A program made the position numbers and the translations under genes. A model generated the notes under the pieces. That model saw only the letters and a program-made list of their open reading frames with translations, was not told where the DNA came from and searched no databases. 37,853 nt of DNA from DASXUC01 sp036004445 (GTDB lineage: Bacteria; Sysuimicrobiota; Sysuimicrobiia; Sysuimicrobiales; Kaftiobacteriaceae): contig DASYRL010000147.1 in assembly GCA_036004445.1 (NCBI GenBank), positions 1 through 37,853 of the forward strand. The letters run 5' to 3'. Shown piece by piece: positions 6,338 through 14,974 of the stretch (position 1 is the first letter of the stretch; every line of letters starts with the position of its first letter).

Positions 6338-6943
6338 CTAACGCCTTGCGAACCTGATAGTGGGATGGTGGGAGTCTGGCCTAGGACCGTCGGATTGCGC
6401 AAACTCTGTCTGCCATTGCGTGAGGGTTCTGCTTAGGTCGTCCAGATCGACTGAGAGATAGGGGGACGGGTACGTCTCGAGCCGCCGCAGGGCCTTCCCC
6501 AACAGCGTGCGCGCTCCATGCATGTTCCCCTTCTCGTAGTGGTAGAAGGCCGCGGCGGCCTGCACGATGCCGTGCAGGAAGTTCCTTTCCGGTCCCACCG
6601 AGCGCTTCCACGCCGCTTCGAGCCACTCGTGACACTCGAAGTACAGGCCTTCATTGAAGAGGAGGACGCCTGCCCACAGCGGGTCCGGAGCAGTCTCCGC
6701 CGGTGGGCGACCGGCACGGTACTTCGCGAGGAACGAGCGTAACCGTCCGGTCTGCTGCTCGAAGTAGCGTTGGTGCGGCCGGAAATCTTGGCGCAGTTCG
6801 GCGCGGTCTCCCTCTCTGGCCAGGATACCCAGTTGGATCAACCGGTCATCTAGAGCCCTATCGCCACCGCTGTATCTCTCGGGATCCGCGACCACCTCCA
6901 TCGTGAGGTCGGCCAGCATGCGTTTGAGGTCGACGTAGGACAT
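6338..6943 (-). CDS. DUF309 family protein
   Basis: The 201-aa product has the DUF309 signature in its second half: FNEGLYFECHEWLEAAWK (about residues 99-116), then FLHGIVQAAAAFYHYEKGN and regularly spaced helices. Known: DUF309 proteins are small, all-helical and of unknown biochemical role, with conserved His/Glu residues in the FECHE motif. Start: ATG 6943 begins one base after the stop of the upstream DUF255 gene; an in-frame TTG at 6955 would overlap that gene. The tight spacing implies translational coupling. No signal peptide or membrane segment. Confidence 0.85.
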   Translation of the reverse strand: MSYVDLKRMLADLTMEVVADPERYSGGDRALDDRLIQLGILAREGDRAELRQDFRPHQRYFEQQTGRLRSFLAKYRAGRPPAETAPDPLWAGVLLFNEGLYFECHEWLEAAWKRSVGPERNFLHGIVQAAAAFYHYEKGNMHGARTLLGKALRRLETYPSPYLSVDLDDLSRTLTQWQTEFAQSDGPRPDSHHPTIRFARR

Positions 6944-6944
6944 T

Positions 6945-9032
6945 TTATCGTCCAAACGTGCGAATGGTTTCGGCCAGGGCCTCGGGGTCTCCGGTCGGTG
7001 GCGCGCAGGCGGTTCCCGCGCAGACGTAAGCGCGGGGCTCAGCCGCCGCGGTCACCATGGCCCGTACGACCGGCGGCAACGGGATCGGGCCGTCTAGGCT
7101 TTCGTGCAGCGAGATGATCTTGCCCGGCCGGTACGCGTGGAGCGCCGCCTCGTGGAGGGTGCGCGTGCGAGCGTCTGCGGCCGCACCCACGATTGTCACG
7201 TGCGCCGGTTCCTCTAGTGCCTCGTCGAGCGCGAGGAACAGCGACGACGCAAACAGTCCGTGAGCGGCCACCCCCGGTGCATAGAGCTCGAGTACGCGCA
7301 GGGCCGCGTCACGGTATCGAGCGACATCCAGCATCCTCGAGAGTCGCAACAGCACCGCCGCCGCGACAGCGTTGGCGGCAGGTGTCGGCGCGTCCTGCAC
7401 GGGTTTCTGCGGAGTCTCCAGCGACGGATCCCCGCGCGTCACCGGTACGTCGAAAAATCCGCCGTTCGGGTCCGCGAAGTCCCTCAAGATTACCTCGGCG
7501 AGGTCCTGCGCCGCGAGCAGGTAGCGCGCCTCAGCTGTGGTCTCGTAAGCGTCCAGCAGCGCCTGCGCCATCTGAACCTGATCGTCGAGCAGGCGCACCG
7601 ATGAGGGCAGGCCCGCCACGTGACGGAATCCTTCTCCCGGTACGTAGGCCTCACGCAGGAGGCGGTCGAGGCTTCGCTTTGCCGCTTGCTCATACCGTGG
7701 GTCACCGAGAGCGAGGGCGGCGGCGATGACCGCGGAGATCGCCATCCCGTTCCAGTTCGTGTAGAGGGCAGTGTCGACGTACGGGGCCTGCCGGGTGGCC
7801 CGGGCGGCGTCCAGCTTTTGGCGCCCGCCGGAGAGCAGCCGCCGGACGTCCTCCACGGACCGGCCGCCCGCAGCGGCGATCACGTCGGGATCCTTGTCCA
7901 CGAACAGCACGTGCCGGGATGGGTCGTGCGGCATTTCTCCCGGCCCGCTCAGGTGATAGGAGGCCGAGATGACGTCATACTCGTCGTCCGTCAGCGCCGC
8001 GCGTGCTTCGGACTCGCTCCACGTGAAGTAGCTCCCATCGTCACCGGGGGCGACGTCGGCGTCCTGGCTGCCGAAGAATCCTCCATGCTCCCGATCCGAC
8101 AGGACCCCCAGCAAGAACTCGACGGTGTTGAGGGCAATCGCCTTGAACAGCTCGCTCCCCGTAGCCCGAAAGGCGTGGGCATAGTTCGAGAGCAATCCGG
8201 CGTTGTCGTACAGCATTTTCTCGAAGTGCGGCACGATCCACCGGGCGTCGGTCGAGTAGCGATGGAACCCTCCGCCGATCTGGTCGTGGATGCCTCCGCG
8301 TCCCATCTTCTCCAGCGTGCGGGTGATCATCGTCAGCAGCCAGTCTTCGCGGGTCCGATCATACCGCCGGAGGAGGAGTTCGATCGCGGCCGGGTGCGGG
8401 AACTTCGGTGCGTTCCCGAAGCCCCCGTTTGCCATGTCAAAGGCACGGCCGATGCTCTCCACCGCCGTCTGCACGAGCCCTTCGACTCGCTGTGCTCGCT
8501 CAGGCCCTTCGGTCTGCGTTCGTGGCGGCGCTGCTGCGGCAACCAGCTGGCCGTAAATTTGTTGGGCCGTGTCTTCCGCCTCCGCTTTGTTGTCGCGATA
8601 GTGCGCCGCGACGCTCAGCAGCACGCGCTTGAATCCGGGCCGCCCGAAGGCGTCCTCGGGCGGGAAGTAGGTGCCGCCGAAGAACACGCGGCCGGACGGC
8701 GTGAGGAAGCCGGTCAGCGGCCAGCCTCCCTGCCCACTGATCGTGCTGACCGCGGCCTGATAGCGCGCATCGATATCGGGCCGTTCGTCCCGGTCTACTT
8801 TGATGGGAATGAAGTGCTCGTTGATGATTGCGGCGACTTCCGGGTCGTCGTAGCTTTCCTGGTCGAGAACGTGGCACCAGTGGCACCAGACGGCGCCGAT
8901 ATCGAGGAGGATCGGTTTGTCTTCGCGCTGCGCCCGGGCGAACGCTGCCTCGCTCCAGGGGTACCACTGGACGGGCTGCTCGGCGGCGCTGCGGAGGTAA
9001 GCGCTTCGTTCGGAGGAGAGGCGGTTGGCCAT
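6945..9032 (-). CDS. DUF255 thioredoxin-fold / six-hairpin protein (YyaL/SPATA20 family)
   Basis: The 695-aa product matches the full length of the YyaL/SPATA20 family. The N-terminal thioredoxin-like domain (about 1-165) begins NRLSSERSAYLRSAAEQPV and carries a CxxC pair in VWCHWCHV (Cys50, Cys53), followed by VDRDERPDID and GQGGWPLTGFLTP. The rest is an alpha/alpha toroid similar to N-acylglucosamine 2-epimerases (for example HFEKMLYDNAGLLSNY and WNGMAISAVIAAAL). Known: the family is widely conserved but its reaction is unproven; a redox or sugar-related role is usually suggested. No signal peptide. It lies downstream of DUF1844 and is coupled to DUF309. Confidence 0.93.
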   Translation of the reverse strand: MANRLSSERSAYLRSAAEQPVQWYPWSEAAFARAQREDKPILLDIGAVWCHWCHVLDQESYDDPEVAAIINEHFIPIKVDRDERPDIDARYQAAVSTISGQGGWPLTGFLTPSGRVFFGGTYFPPEDAFGRPGFKRVLLSVAAHYRDNKAEAEDTAQQIYGQLVAAAAPPRTQTEGPERAQRVEGLVQTAVESIGRAFDMANGGFGNAPKFPHPAAIELLLRRYDRTREDWLLTMITRTLEKMGRGGIHDQIGGGFHRYSTDARWIVPHFEKMLYDNAGLLSNYAHAFRATGSELFKAIALNTVEFLLGVLSDREHGGFFGSQDADVAPGDDGSYFTWSESEARAALTDDEYDVISASYHLSGPGEMPHDPSRHVLFVDKDPDVIAAAGGRSVEDVRRLLSGGRQKLDAARATRQAPYVDTALYTNWNGMAISAVIAAALALGDPRYEQAAKRSLDRLLREAYVPGEGFRHVAGLPSSVRLLDDQVQMAQALLDAYETTAEARYLLAAQDLAEVILRDFADPNGGFFDVPVTRGDPSLETPQKPVQDAPTPAANAVAAAVLLRLSRMLDVARYRDAALRVLELYAPGVAAHGLFASSLFLALDEALEEPAHVTIVGAAADARTRTLHEAALHAYRPGKIISLHESLDGPIPLPPVVRAMVTAAAEPRAYVCAGTACAPPTGDPEALAETIRTFGR

Positions 9033-9040
9033 CGGAATCT

Positions 9041-9132
9041 ACCCGGTCTTCCCAGTCTTCCTCTGTCCTCCCAGTCTCAATCAGTGGGTTCGTTTGTAGA
9101 CTGGGTAGACTGGGTAGACTGGGAAGACTGCG
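9041..9132. repeat. Opposed 9-base tandem arrays spanning the DUF1844 stop codon
   Basis: On the plus strand 9041-9078 is built from copies of CCAGTCTTC-like units, and 9096-9132 from three to four copies of GTAGACTGG. The two arrays are inverted relative to each other and can fold into a long imperfect stem. The right array is coding: it specifies the Gln-Ser-Thr repeats at the end of the DUF1844 protein. The left array lies between that stop and the DUF255 start. Confidence 0.8.
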
Positions 9133-9448
9133 TTGCCCTCGCCTGCTGCTCGACGAAGTTGACGCGCAGGTCGGTCAGCAACGCATCCATCTCGCGGCGG
9201 GCGGACTCGTCCAGCGTCGGTTTCACCTGCTCGGCCAGCGCGGCAGCGGCGTCGATGGCGAGCCTGGCGTCGCTGAGGTTGCGCTCGATCTTGTTGCTGG
9301 CGGGGTTCGGAAGGAGGCCCATTGACTGCCAGGCGTGGGCAGCCAGCAGACTGATGCACCACCGCACTAGACCTGGAGCATCGATGGGCTCGGCAGCGCG
9401 ACTCGTGCCAGCCGCCTGATGTTGTTCCTCAGGAGGGCGCTGATCCAC
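9077..9448 (-). CDS. DUF1844 family protein with repeat-encoded tail
   Basis: The 123-aa product contains the DUF1844 core: a hydrophobic segment VRWCISLLAAHAWQSMGLLP (about 28-47), then NPASNKIERNLSDARLAIDA and a helical part ending LLTDLRVNFVEQ. Known: DUF1844 is a small helical family of unknown function. The C-terminal 16 or so residues (SSQSTQSTQSTNEPTD) are encoded by a 9-base tandem repeat and look like an accretion, not part of the domain. The start is GTG 9448; no strong ribosome binding site. It lies downstream of the TRAP operon and upstream of DUF255 on the same strand. Confidence 0.82.
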   Translation of the reverse strand: MDQRPPEEQHQAAGTSRAAEPIDAPGLVRWCISLLAAHAWQSMGLLPNPASNKIERNLSDARLAIDAAAALAEQVKPTLDESARREMDALLTDLRVNFVEQQARATQSSQSTQSTQSTNEPTD

Positions 9449-9454
9449 TCTTAA

Positions 9455-9567
9455 CCTAGTCTACACGGTCTCCACGGTCTACACGGTCTTCACGGTCCAA
9501 ATCACGTCGCGCGCTCGGATGGTGGAGACTGTGAAGACGGTGAAGACTGTGAAGACCGTGAAGGCGG
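9455..9567. repeat. Opposed 9-base tandem arrays after the TRAP operon
   Basis: The left array (9455-9498) holds four copies of a CACGGTCTA-like unit; the right array (9521-9567) holds four to five copies of GTGAAGACT-like units, the reverse complement with small changes. A 22-base spacer separates them, so a stem of about 40 bp with mismatches can form. It fills the gap between the TRAP permease stop (9571) and the DUF1844 start (9448). Confidence 0.85.
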
Positions 9568-9570
9568 GGG

Positions 9571-11511
9571 TTACGGAGTCTGAGGAACCGGTCTCTTAAC
9601 TAGGAGTTGCATGGCCAAGACGGCGACGATCAGTCCGACGGCGATGAGATCAAGGGAGGCCGCGGGATAGATCAGCAGCGTACCGGCAATGATGAGGACT
9701 GCCCGTTCCACCACGGTCGTGCGGTGGATCAGCCAGGCGTTGATGCCCGACGCGATGGCCGCCAGCCCGACTACGGCGGTGATGGAAACGCGGATCACGT
9801 CCGCGACGGGAGCCTGGAGCAGCAGTCCCAACCCGTCGGGATGGACGGTGAACATGAAGGGGACGACAAACGCCGGCAGCGTGTACTTCCAGGCCAGCAT
9901 CATCGTTCTGAACGGGTTGCCCCCGGTCATGGCCGCGGCGGCCATCGGCGAGAGGCCGACGGGCGGCGACACCTCGGACAGCACCGCGTAGTAAAAGATG
10001 AACATGTGCGCGGCCAGTTCGTTGACGCCCAGTTTCGTCAGCGCCGGTGCGACGATGACGGCTGCGATGATGTAGGTCGCTGTGATCGGTAGCGCCAGCC
10101 CCAACACCCACAGCGCAAGGGCGGCGAAGATCAGCGTGAGGATGAGGTTGCCGCCGGCCAGACTGATGATGATGTCAGACATCTTCAGTCCGAGGCCGGT
10201 CAGGTTGGTGATCCCCACGATGATGCCGGCCGCGGCGGTCGTCGCGGCGATCCCCAGGATCTGCCGGGATCCGTTGGCGAGGGCATGGACAAGCTTCCGA
10301 GGTCCGAGGGCGGTATCGCGCCGCAGGTAGCTGACCAGCCACGCGACGATCGTCGCCCAGAAGACGGCGTTGATCGCCGTAAATCCGTAGACCATGAAGG
10401 CCGGAATGACGAACAGTGAGCTGAGCAGGTACCAGTAGCGCACGAGCAGCGTGCTGGTCTTCTCGGCTTTGATGTCCACGGTCCGCAGCCCGAACCTGCG
10501 CGCATCGAGCTCGATCATCAGGAAGATCGAGAGGTAGTACAAGACGGTCGGGATCGCCGCCATGATCAAGACTTGCAGGTAAGAAATCCCCAGGATCTCG
10601 GCGATCAGGAACGCCGCCGCCCCGAGGATGGGGGGTGAGATCACCGCCCCGATGCCGCCGGCGGACAGCAGCCCGCCCGCCGATTCTTTGTCGTAGCCCG
10701 CCTTGCGGAGCAGCGGATAAGCGATCGCCCCGACCGTCACCGTGGTGGCGACGCCGCTGCCCGACGGCCCGCCCAGCAGGAACGACGCCACGGTCACCGC
10801 CTGCCCCGCTCCGGTACGTCGGCGTCCCGTCAGCGCAAACGCCAGGTCTACGAAGAACTTGCCCGCGCCGGACTGGTCGAGAAACGCGCCGTAGATCGTA
10901 AACAAGATGATGAAGGTGGACGAGACCGCCAGCGGTACGCCGAAGATGCCCTCCAGCGTGATGTAGAGCTGCCCGACCATCCGCTCGACGTCGTATCCGC
11001 GGTGCGTCCACGGCGCCGGGAGATACGGCCCCGCGAAGGCGTAGAGGATGAAGGCGGCGACGACGATCACCAGCGCATTGCCGACCGAGCGGCGGGTGGC
11101 TTCCAGCACCAGGAGCACGGTCAGGACTCCCAGCACGATGTCGACCGGGCTGGGAATGCTCGCCCGGTAGATGAACTGCTCGAAGTCGTAGAGGATCCAG
11201 CCCATCGCCACGATGCTCGCCAGCGACAGAGCGACATCGACCGGATGGATGCGCGCGCGTGCGGACTTCCATCCTGGATAGAGCAAAAAGACCAGGAATA
11301 GGACAAACAGCAGGTGGATGGTGCGGTGCTGCTGGGCAATGACGGTTGCCTGGGTGGACCAAAGGTGGTACATGGACATGAGGACGAGGACGGCCGTGAT
11401 GAACTGTCCGGCCCGGCCCGTCAGATGGCGTGTCTGGCCTTCGAACTTCTCGACCAGCTCCTCGACTGCTTCCGGCGTCGCGGGGAGCGCGGCGGGACGA
11501 TCTTCAGCCAT
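9571..11511 (-). CDS. TRAP transporter permease, fused small and large subunits (TAXI type)
   Basis: The 646-aa product is an integral inner-membrane protein with many predicted helices. The N-terminal part corresponds to the DctQ-like small subunit, the rest to DctM, the usual fused form in TAXI systems. Recognisable stretches include FIILFTIYGAFLDQSGAGKF, SFLLGGPSGSGVATTVTVG and GGIGAVISPPILGAAAFLIA. Known: TRAP transporters import organic acids and related solutes with a sodium gradient and a periplasmic binding protein. The start ATG 11511 is 9 bases after the DUF1850 stop, in one operon with the binding protein gene. Substrate unknown, likely a carboxylate or amino acid. Confidence 0.95.
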   Translation of the reverse strand: MAEDRPAALPATPEAVEELVEKFEGQTRHLTGRAGQFITAVLVLMSMYHLWSTQATVIAQQHRTIHLLFVLFLVFLLYPGWKSARARIHPVDVALSLASIVAMGWILYDFEQFIYRASIPSPVDIVLGVLTVLLVLEATRRSVGNALVIVVAAFILYAFAGPYLPAPWTHRGYDVERMVGQLYITLEGIFGVPLAVSSTFIILFTIYGAFLDQSGAGKFFVDLAFALTGRRRTGAGQAVTVASFLLGGPSGSGVATTVTVGAIAYPLLRKAGYDKESAGGLLSAGGIGAVISPPILGAAAFLIAEILGISYLQVLIMAAIPTVLYYLSIFLMIELDARRFGLRTVDIKAEKTSTLLVRYWYLLSSLFVIPAFMVYGFTAINAVFWATIVAWLVSYLRRDTALGPRKLVHALANGSRQILGIAATTAAAGIIVGITNLTGLGLKMSDIIISLAGGNLILTLIFAALALWVLGLALPITATYIIAAVIVAPALTKLGVNELAAHMFIFYYAVLSEVSPPVGLSPMAAAAMTGGNPFRTMMLAWKYTLPAFVVPFMFTVHPDGLGLLLQAPVADVIRVSITAVVGLAAIASGINAWLIHRTTVVERAVLIIAGTLLIYPAASLDLIAVGLIVAVLAMQLLVKRPVPQTP

Positions 11512-11520
11512 TGCGGGGTC

Positions 11521-11997
11521 CTACCACCCGATCCACTGTGCCAGCGGCGGGAGCCGTTTGATTTCCAGGGTGACCCGTGTTCCGATGCCCGCCGCGAAGA
11601 GCGGCAGGGTCCGGCCGTCTACGATCAGGCGCTGGCGTCCGGTTTGGCCGATGCGCAGCGGCAGCCGCGCGGCGAGCTCGACGAGGGCAACCGCGGCCAC
11701 GTACGCTCCCCGCCGCGTGTACGGCGCAGGCAGCGCATTGTACTGCAGGACCGCCTCGGACGTGCTGCGCACCTCGGTGAGTCTGAATCCGCTGGCGGTG
11801 ACGATCAAGAGTTCTTCGGTCGGGGCACGGTAGATCGAGTTCGTGTACGCGAGCACCACCGGAGTGCCTGAGCGGACGGGCACGCGCCACATCACGTGCC
11901 CGTCCTCCCGCGTGATCACCAACTGGTACGCCGGCGCCGTGGCGATTACCACACCGGCCGCGACAGCCAGCCCCGCGATAAGGAGACGCCGCCCCAT
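11521..11997 (-). CDS. DUF1850 protein of the TAXI-TRAP operon
   Basis: The 158-aa product has an N-terminal hydrophobic anchor or signal (LLIAGLAVAAGVVIATAPAY) and the DUF1850 features VPVRSGTPVVLAYTNSIYRA and TEELLIVTASGFRLTEVRS. Known: DUF1850 is nearly always encoded between the binding protein and fused permease of TAXI-type TRAP systems and is presumed to be an accessory envelope subunit; its role is untested. Spacing here is 40 bases to the binding protein and 9 bases to the permease. Some Tyr and Glu residues around TNSIYRAPTEE are typical of the family. Confidence 0.9.
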   Translation of the reverse strand: MGRRLLIAGLAVAAGVVIATAPAYQLVITREDGHVMWRVPVRSGTPVVLAYTNSIYRAPTEELLIVTASGFRLTEVRSTSEAVLQYNALPAPYTRRGAYVAAVALVELAARLPLRIGQTGRQRLIVDGRTLPLFAAGIGTRVTLEIKRLPPLAQWIGW

Positions 11998-11999
11998 CG

Positions 12000-12037
12000 T
12001 GTTTCCGCGTTTCCCCCGTTTGCGCGTTTCCCGCCCG
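12000..12037. repeat. Short CGTTTCC-type repeat array
   Basis: The gap between the DUF1850 start and the binding-protein stop consists of four to five imperfect copies of a CGTTTCCC unit on the plus strand, in a single orientation. It resembles the other short-unit arrays in this window but has its own unit and lies inside an operon. Confidence 0.6.
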
Positions 12038-13003
12038 TCAGAAGCCCTCGATTCCGCGTTCCCTGAAGTACCTAATGGCTCCCGGATGGAACGGCACCGG
12101 GGACCGGCCTGCTACTCCGATCAGAGTGATGTTCGCGGCTTCCTTGTGCACCGCTGCGAGGTCCGCGCGGCGCTCATAAATGAGCTTCGTGATCTGGTAG
12201 GCGAGCTCGGCTGAGAAATCCTGGTGTACCACGATAAGGTTCGCCACGCCCACGGTGGCGGTGTTGGTCGGCACCCCCGGATAGTAGTCTTTCAAGATGA
12301 CCGAGCGGAAGTACAGGTTGCCGTACCTCCGCTGCAGGTTCGCGAGCGTGCTGTCCAAGGGCACGAGCCGCATCCGGATGCCCGGCGTCGTTGCCAGATC
12401 GAGTACCGCGGCGGTCGGCAGCCCGCCACTCCAGAAGAATGCGTCGATCCTACGGTCCTTAATGGCGTCGGCGGATTGATCGACGCCCAGCCGTTCCTTG
12501 CGAATGTCGCGGTCAGGGTTGATCCCCGCGGCTTCAAGGATGCGCAGCGCGGTGACCTCGGTCCCGCTGCCCGGGGAGCCGACCGACACGCGCTTGCCGC
12601 GCACGTCGGCGATGGTGTTGATTCCGCTGCCGTCGATGGTGACCAGGTGGTTGAAGTTGTTATAGATCGGCGTCAGCGTGCGGATCGGGACCGCGTTGCC
12701 CTGGAACGCAGCCAGTCCTTTGTAGGCGTCAAACGCCGTATCGGCCAGGGTGAAGGCGACGTCGGCGCGCTTGGCGCCGATCAGCCGCATGTTGTCGACC
12801 GACGCGGGCGTGACCTCCGCGGTGGCCTGCACGCCGGGGATGTATCGGGAGATCAACTGGGCGAGTCCGCCGCCGAGCGGGAAGTACACGCCCCCGGTGC
12901 CTCCGGTAAGAATGGACAGGCGGACGGTCGGCGCCGACAGCGCCACAGGCGTCCACACCGATGCCGCCAGCGCGATCAGGACGAGGACTACCAAGCGCCT
13001 CAT
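12038..13003 (-). CDS. TAXI-family TRAP transporter solute-binding protein
   Basis: The 321-aa product has a Sec signal peptide (MRRLVVLVLIALAASVWTPV, cleaved near Ala-Pro) and the TAXI hallmark LSILTGGTGGVYFPLGGGLA (about residues 33-52). Further on are VSVGSPGSGTEVTALRILEA and a YQITKLIYERRADL segment near the C-terminus. Known: TAXI proteins are periplasmic receptors that capture substrates such as glutamate or 2-oxoglutarate and pass them to the fused permease. It is the first gene of the three-gene operon with a good GGGAGG ribosome binding site 9 bases before the ATG. Confidence 0.95.
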   Translation of the reverse strand: MRRLVVLVLIALAASVWTPVALSAPTVRLSILTGGTGGVYFPLGGGLAQLISRYIPGVQATAEVTPASVDNMRLIGAKRADVAFTLADTAFDAYKGLAAFQGNAVPIRTLTPIYNNFNHLVTIDGSGINTIADVRGKRVSVGSPGSGTEVTALRILEAAGINPDRDIRKERLGVDQSADAIKDRRIDAFFWSGGLPTAAVLDLATTPGIRMRLVPLDSTLANLQRRYGNLYFRSVILKDYYPGVPTNTATVGVANLIVVHQDFSAELAYQITKLIYERRADLAAVHKEAANITLIGVAGRSPVPFHPGAIRYFRERGIEGF

Positions 13004-13045
13004 GATTCTAAACCTCCCAGACTGCGGAATACGTTCCGAGTTCTA

Positions 13046-13102
13046 CCCTCACCCTTCCCTCTCCCACCGGGAGAGGGAAGGTGGATGGCCGCATCCGCGG
13101 CC
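13046..13102. repeat. REP-like palindrome, copy 1 (end of dpp-type operon)
   Basis: CCCTCACCC, then CTTCCCTCTCCC (13054-13065), a 3-base loop, and GGGAGAGGGAAG (13069-13080) give a perfect 12-bp hairpin, followed by GGTGGATGGCCGC. A related copy lies at 16567-16622. Both lie downstream of minus-strand gene ends, here that of the distal ABC permease (stop 13107). It likely serves as a transcript-end hairpin; no T-tract. Confidence 0.75.
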
Positions 13103-13106
13103 TCTG

Positions 13107-14021
13107 CTATCGCAGGCGGGGATCGAGGGCCTCGCGCAATCCGTCACCGAGCAGGTTCATCGCAAGCACCGTCACGAAGATGGCCAGCCCCGGCCAGATG
13201 GCCAGCCAGGGCGCGGTGCCCAGATAGGCCTGCGCGATGTTGAGCATCGATCCCCATGATGGCGTCGGCGGCTGGGTGCCCAACCCCAGAAACGACAGCG
13301 CCGCCTCGGCCGTGATGGCCGCCGCGGTCGCCAGCGAGGCCTGAACCAGCATCGGGGAGACGATGTTGGGCAGGATGTGGCGCCAGACGATCCGTCCGTC
13401 GCCCGCGCCCAGCGCCTTTGCCGCTTCCACGTAGTTCTGTTCCCGCTCACTGAGCGCTTGCGCGCGCGAGAGGCGGACGAAGCTGGGCGTGAACACGATG
13501 CCGATCGCGATCATCGCCTTATCCAACCCCGCACCCAGCAGCGCCGCCAGCGCGAGGGCGAGCACGAGGAAGGGGAACGAGAGCATGGCGTCGGTCAGGC
13601 GCATCAGCACGTCGTCCAGCCGCCCGCGGTAGTATCCGGACAGCAGGCCCAGCGGCAGCCCGACCGCTACCGCGATTCCGACCGAGATGATGCCGGCCAG
13701 CAGCGACGTGCGCGATCCGAAGATGACGCGGCTGAGGACGTCTCGGCCCAGGTCGTCGGTGCCCATCGGATGGGCGCGGCTCGGCGGATGGAGGAGGTCG
13801 TCGAAATCCGGCGTGATCGGATTGTACGGGGCCAGAACGGGGGCGGCGACGGCGGCGATGACGATCAGCAGGATCACGCCGAGCCCCGCCAGCGCCATGG
13901 GGTTGCGGGCGTAGCGGTCGAGGAGATAGCGCAGGCCGTCGCGGCGGACCGTCCGTCTCTGCGCCGGCGTTCGGTCAATCGTGCCGGTCGCTGCGGCGGT
14001 GGCTGCCCGCGGTCGCATCAC
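13107..14021 (-). CDS. Dipeptide/oligopeptide-type ABC transporter permease (DppC/OppC family)
   Basis: The 304-aa product has the DppC layout: a cytoplasmic N-terminus, a helix (MALAGLGVILLIVIAAVAAPV), the conserved LLHPPSRAHPMGTDDLGRDV loop and the EAA-type motif EAAKALGAGDGRIVWRHILP that contacts the ATPase. Known: it forms the inner-membrane channel with the DppB-type partner. Start: GTG 14021 overlaps the upstream stop by four bases (GTGA); ATG 14018 is the next codon and equally possible. No ATPase genes are present in this operon, so DppD/DppF-type subunits must come from elsewhere. Confidence 0.93.
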   Translation of the reverse strand: MMRPRAATAAATGTIDRTPAQRRTVRRDGLRYLLDRYARNPMALAGLGVILLIVIAAVAAPVLAPYNPITPDFDDLLHPPSRAHPMGTDDLGRDVLSRVIFGSRTSLLAGIISVGIAVAVGLPLGLLSGYYRGRLDDVLMRLTDAMLSFPFLVLALALAALLGAGLDKAMIAIGIVFTPSFVRLSRAQALSEREQNYVEAAKALGAGDGRIVWRHILPNIVSPMLVQASLATAAAITAEAALSFLGLGTQPPTPSWGSMLNIAQAYLGTAPWLAIWPGLAIFVTVLAMNLLGDGLREALDPRLR

Positions 14022-14974
14022 GCCGCGCGCTCCTCCCAGCGGATGCGCGGGTCGAGGAATGCGTAGACGACGTCCACGGCAAGGTTGACGGTGACCACCG
14101 CGAACGCCGAGAACAGGACGACGCCTTGCACCATCGGGTAGTCGCGGGTCAGGATCGACTCGACGGCCAGCCGGCCCAGCCCGGGGACGGCGAAGATCGT
14201 TTCGGTGATCACGGCTCCCCCGAGCAGCCCGCCCAACTGCAGCCCCATGATCGTTACCACCGGGATCATCGCGTTCTTCATGGCGTGCCGGAACAGGACC
14301 CCGCGGTCGGGGACGCCCTTCGCCTGCGCCGTCCGGACATAATCCGTCCCTAGGACCTCAATCATGCTCGAGCGCAGCAGCCGCATCACGAGGGCGGCCA
14401 GCGCCGTGCCCAGCACGACCGCCGGCATCACCATCAACTTGAGGTTGCGGGCGAGATCGATCCACGGCTCCACGTACCCTGAGGGAGGCAGAAGGCGCAA
14501 ATTGACGGCAAAGAGGTAGATCAGCATGATGCCCAGCCAGAAGTTGGGGATGGAGACCCCCGCCAGCGCGACGGTGGTGGCGGTGTAGTCCCACAGCGTG
14601 CGCCGCCTCCAGGCGGCGAGCACACCGGCGGGGATGGCGATCGCCCAGGCGACCAGCAGCGCGACGAGCGAGAGCTCAACGGTGACCGGCAGTTTCAGCA
14701 GCAGTGTCTCGAGCACGGAGCGGCCGTCGCGCACTGACTTGCCGAGATCTCCCCGCACGACCCGCCCCAGCCAGATCACGTAGCGCACGTAGACCGGCCG
14801 GTTGAGGCCCATCTGCTCGCGTAGGACGGCCAGGGCTTCCGGACTGGCCTCCTCCCCCATCATGATGCGGGCCGGATCGCCCGGGATGAGGTTGATCAGC
14901 GCGAAGACGATCACGCTGACGAAGAACAACACCGGCAGCGTGAGCAGCGCGCGGCGCAGCAGGAAGAGGCTCAA
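14018..14974 (-). CDS. Dipeptide/oligopeptide-type ABC transporter permease (DppB/OppB family)
   Basis: The 318-aa product shows the DppB pattern: an N-terminal helix (LLRRALLTLPVLFFVSVIVF), the signature INLIPGDPARIMMGEEASPE (about 28-47), six predicted membrane segments and the EAA-like TAQAKGVPDRGVLFRHAMKN. The start is a TTG at 14974 immediately after the stop of the binding-protein gene, so translation is probably coupled. It ends overlapping the DppC-type gene by four bases. Known: partner half of the transmembrane channel. Confidence 0.93.
   Translation of the reverse strand: MSLFLLRRALLTLPVLFFVSVIVFALINLIPGDPARIMMGEEASPEALAVLREQMGLNRPVYVRYVIWLGRVVRGDLGKSVRDGRSVLETLLLKLPVTVELSLVALLVAWAIAIPAGVLAAWRRRTLWDYTATTVALAGVSIPNFWLGIMLIYLFAVNLRLLPPSGYVEPWIDLARNLKLMVMPAVVLGTALAALVMRLLRSSMIEVLGTDYVRTAQAKGVPDRGVLFRHAMKNAMIPVVTIMGLQLGGLLGGAVITETIFAVPGLGRLAVESILTRDYPMVQGVVLFSAFAVVTVNLAVDVVYAFLDPRIRWEERAA

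Noticed and set aside
7620..9419. Long open frame (about 600 codons) on the plus strand antisense to DUF255
   Set aside because: The minus-strand frame is a full-length conserved family protein; the plus frame has no recognisable domain and reflects GC-rich codon bias leaving the antisense frame open.
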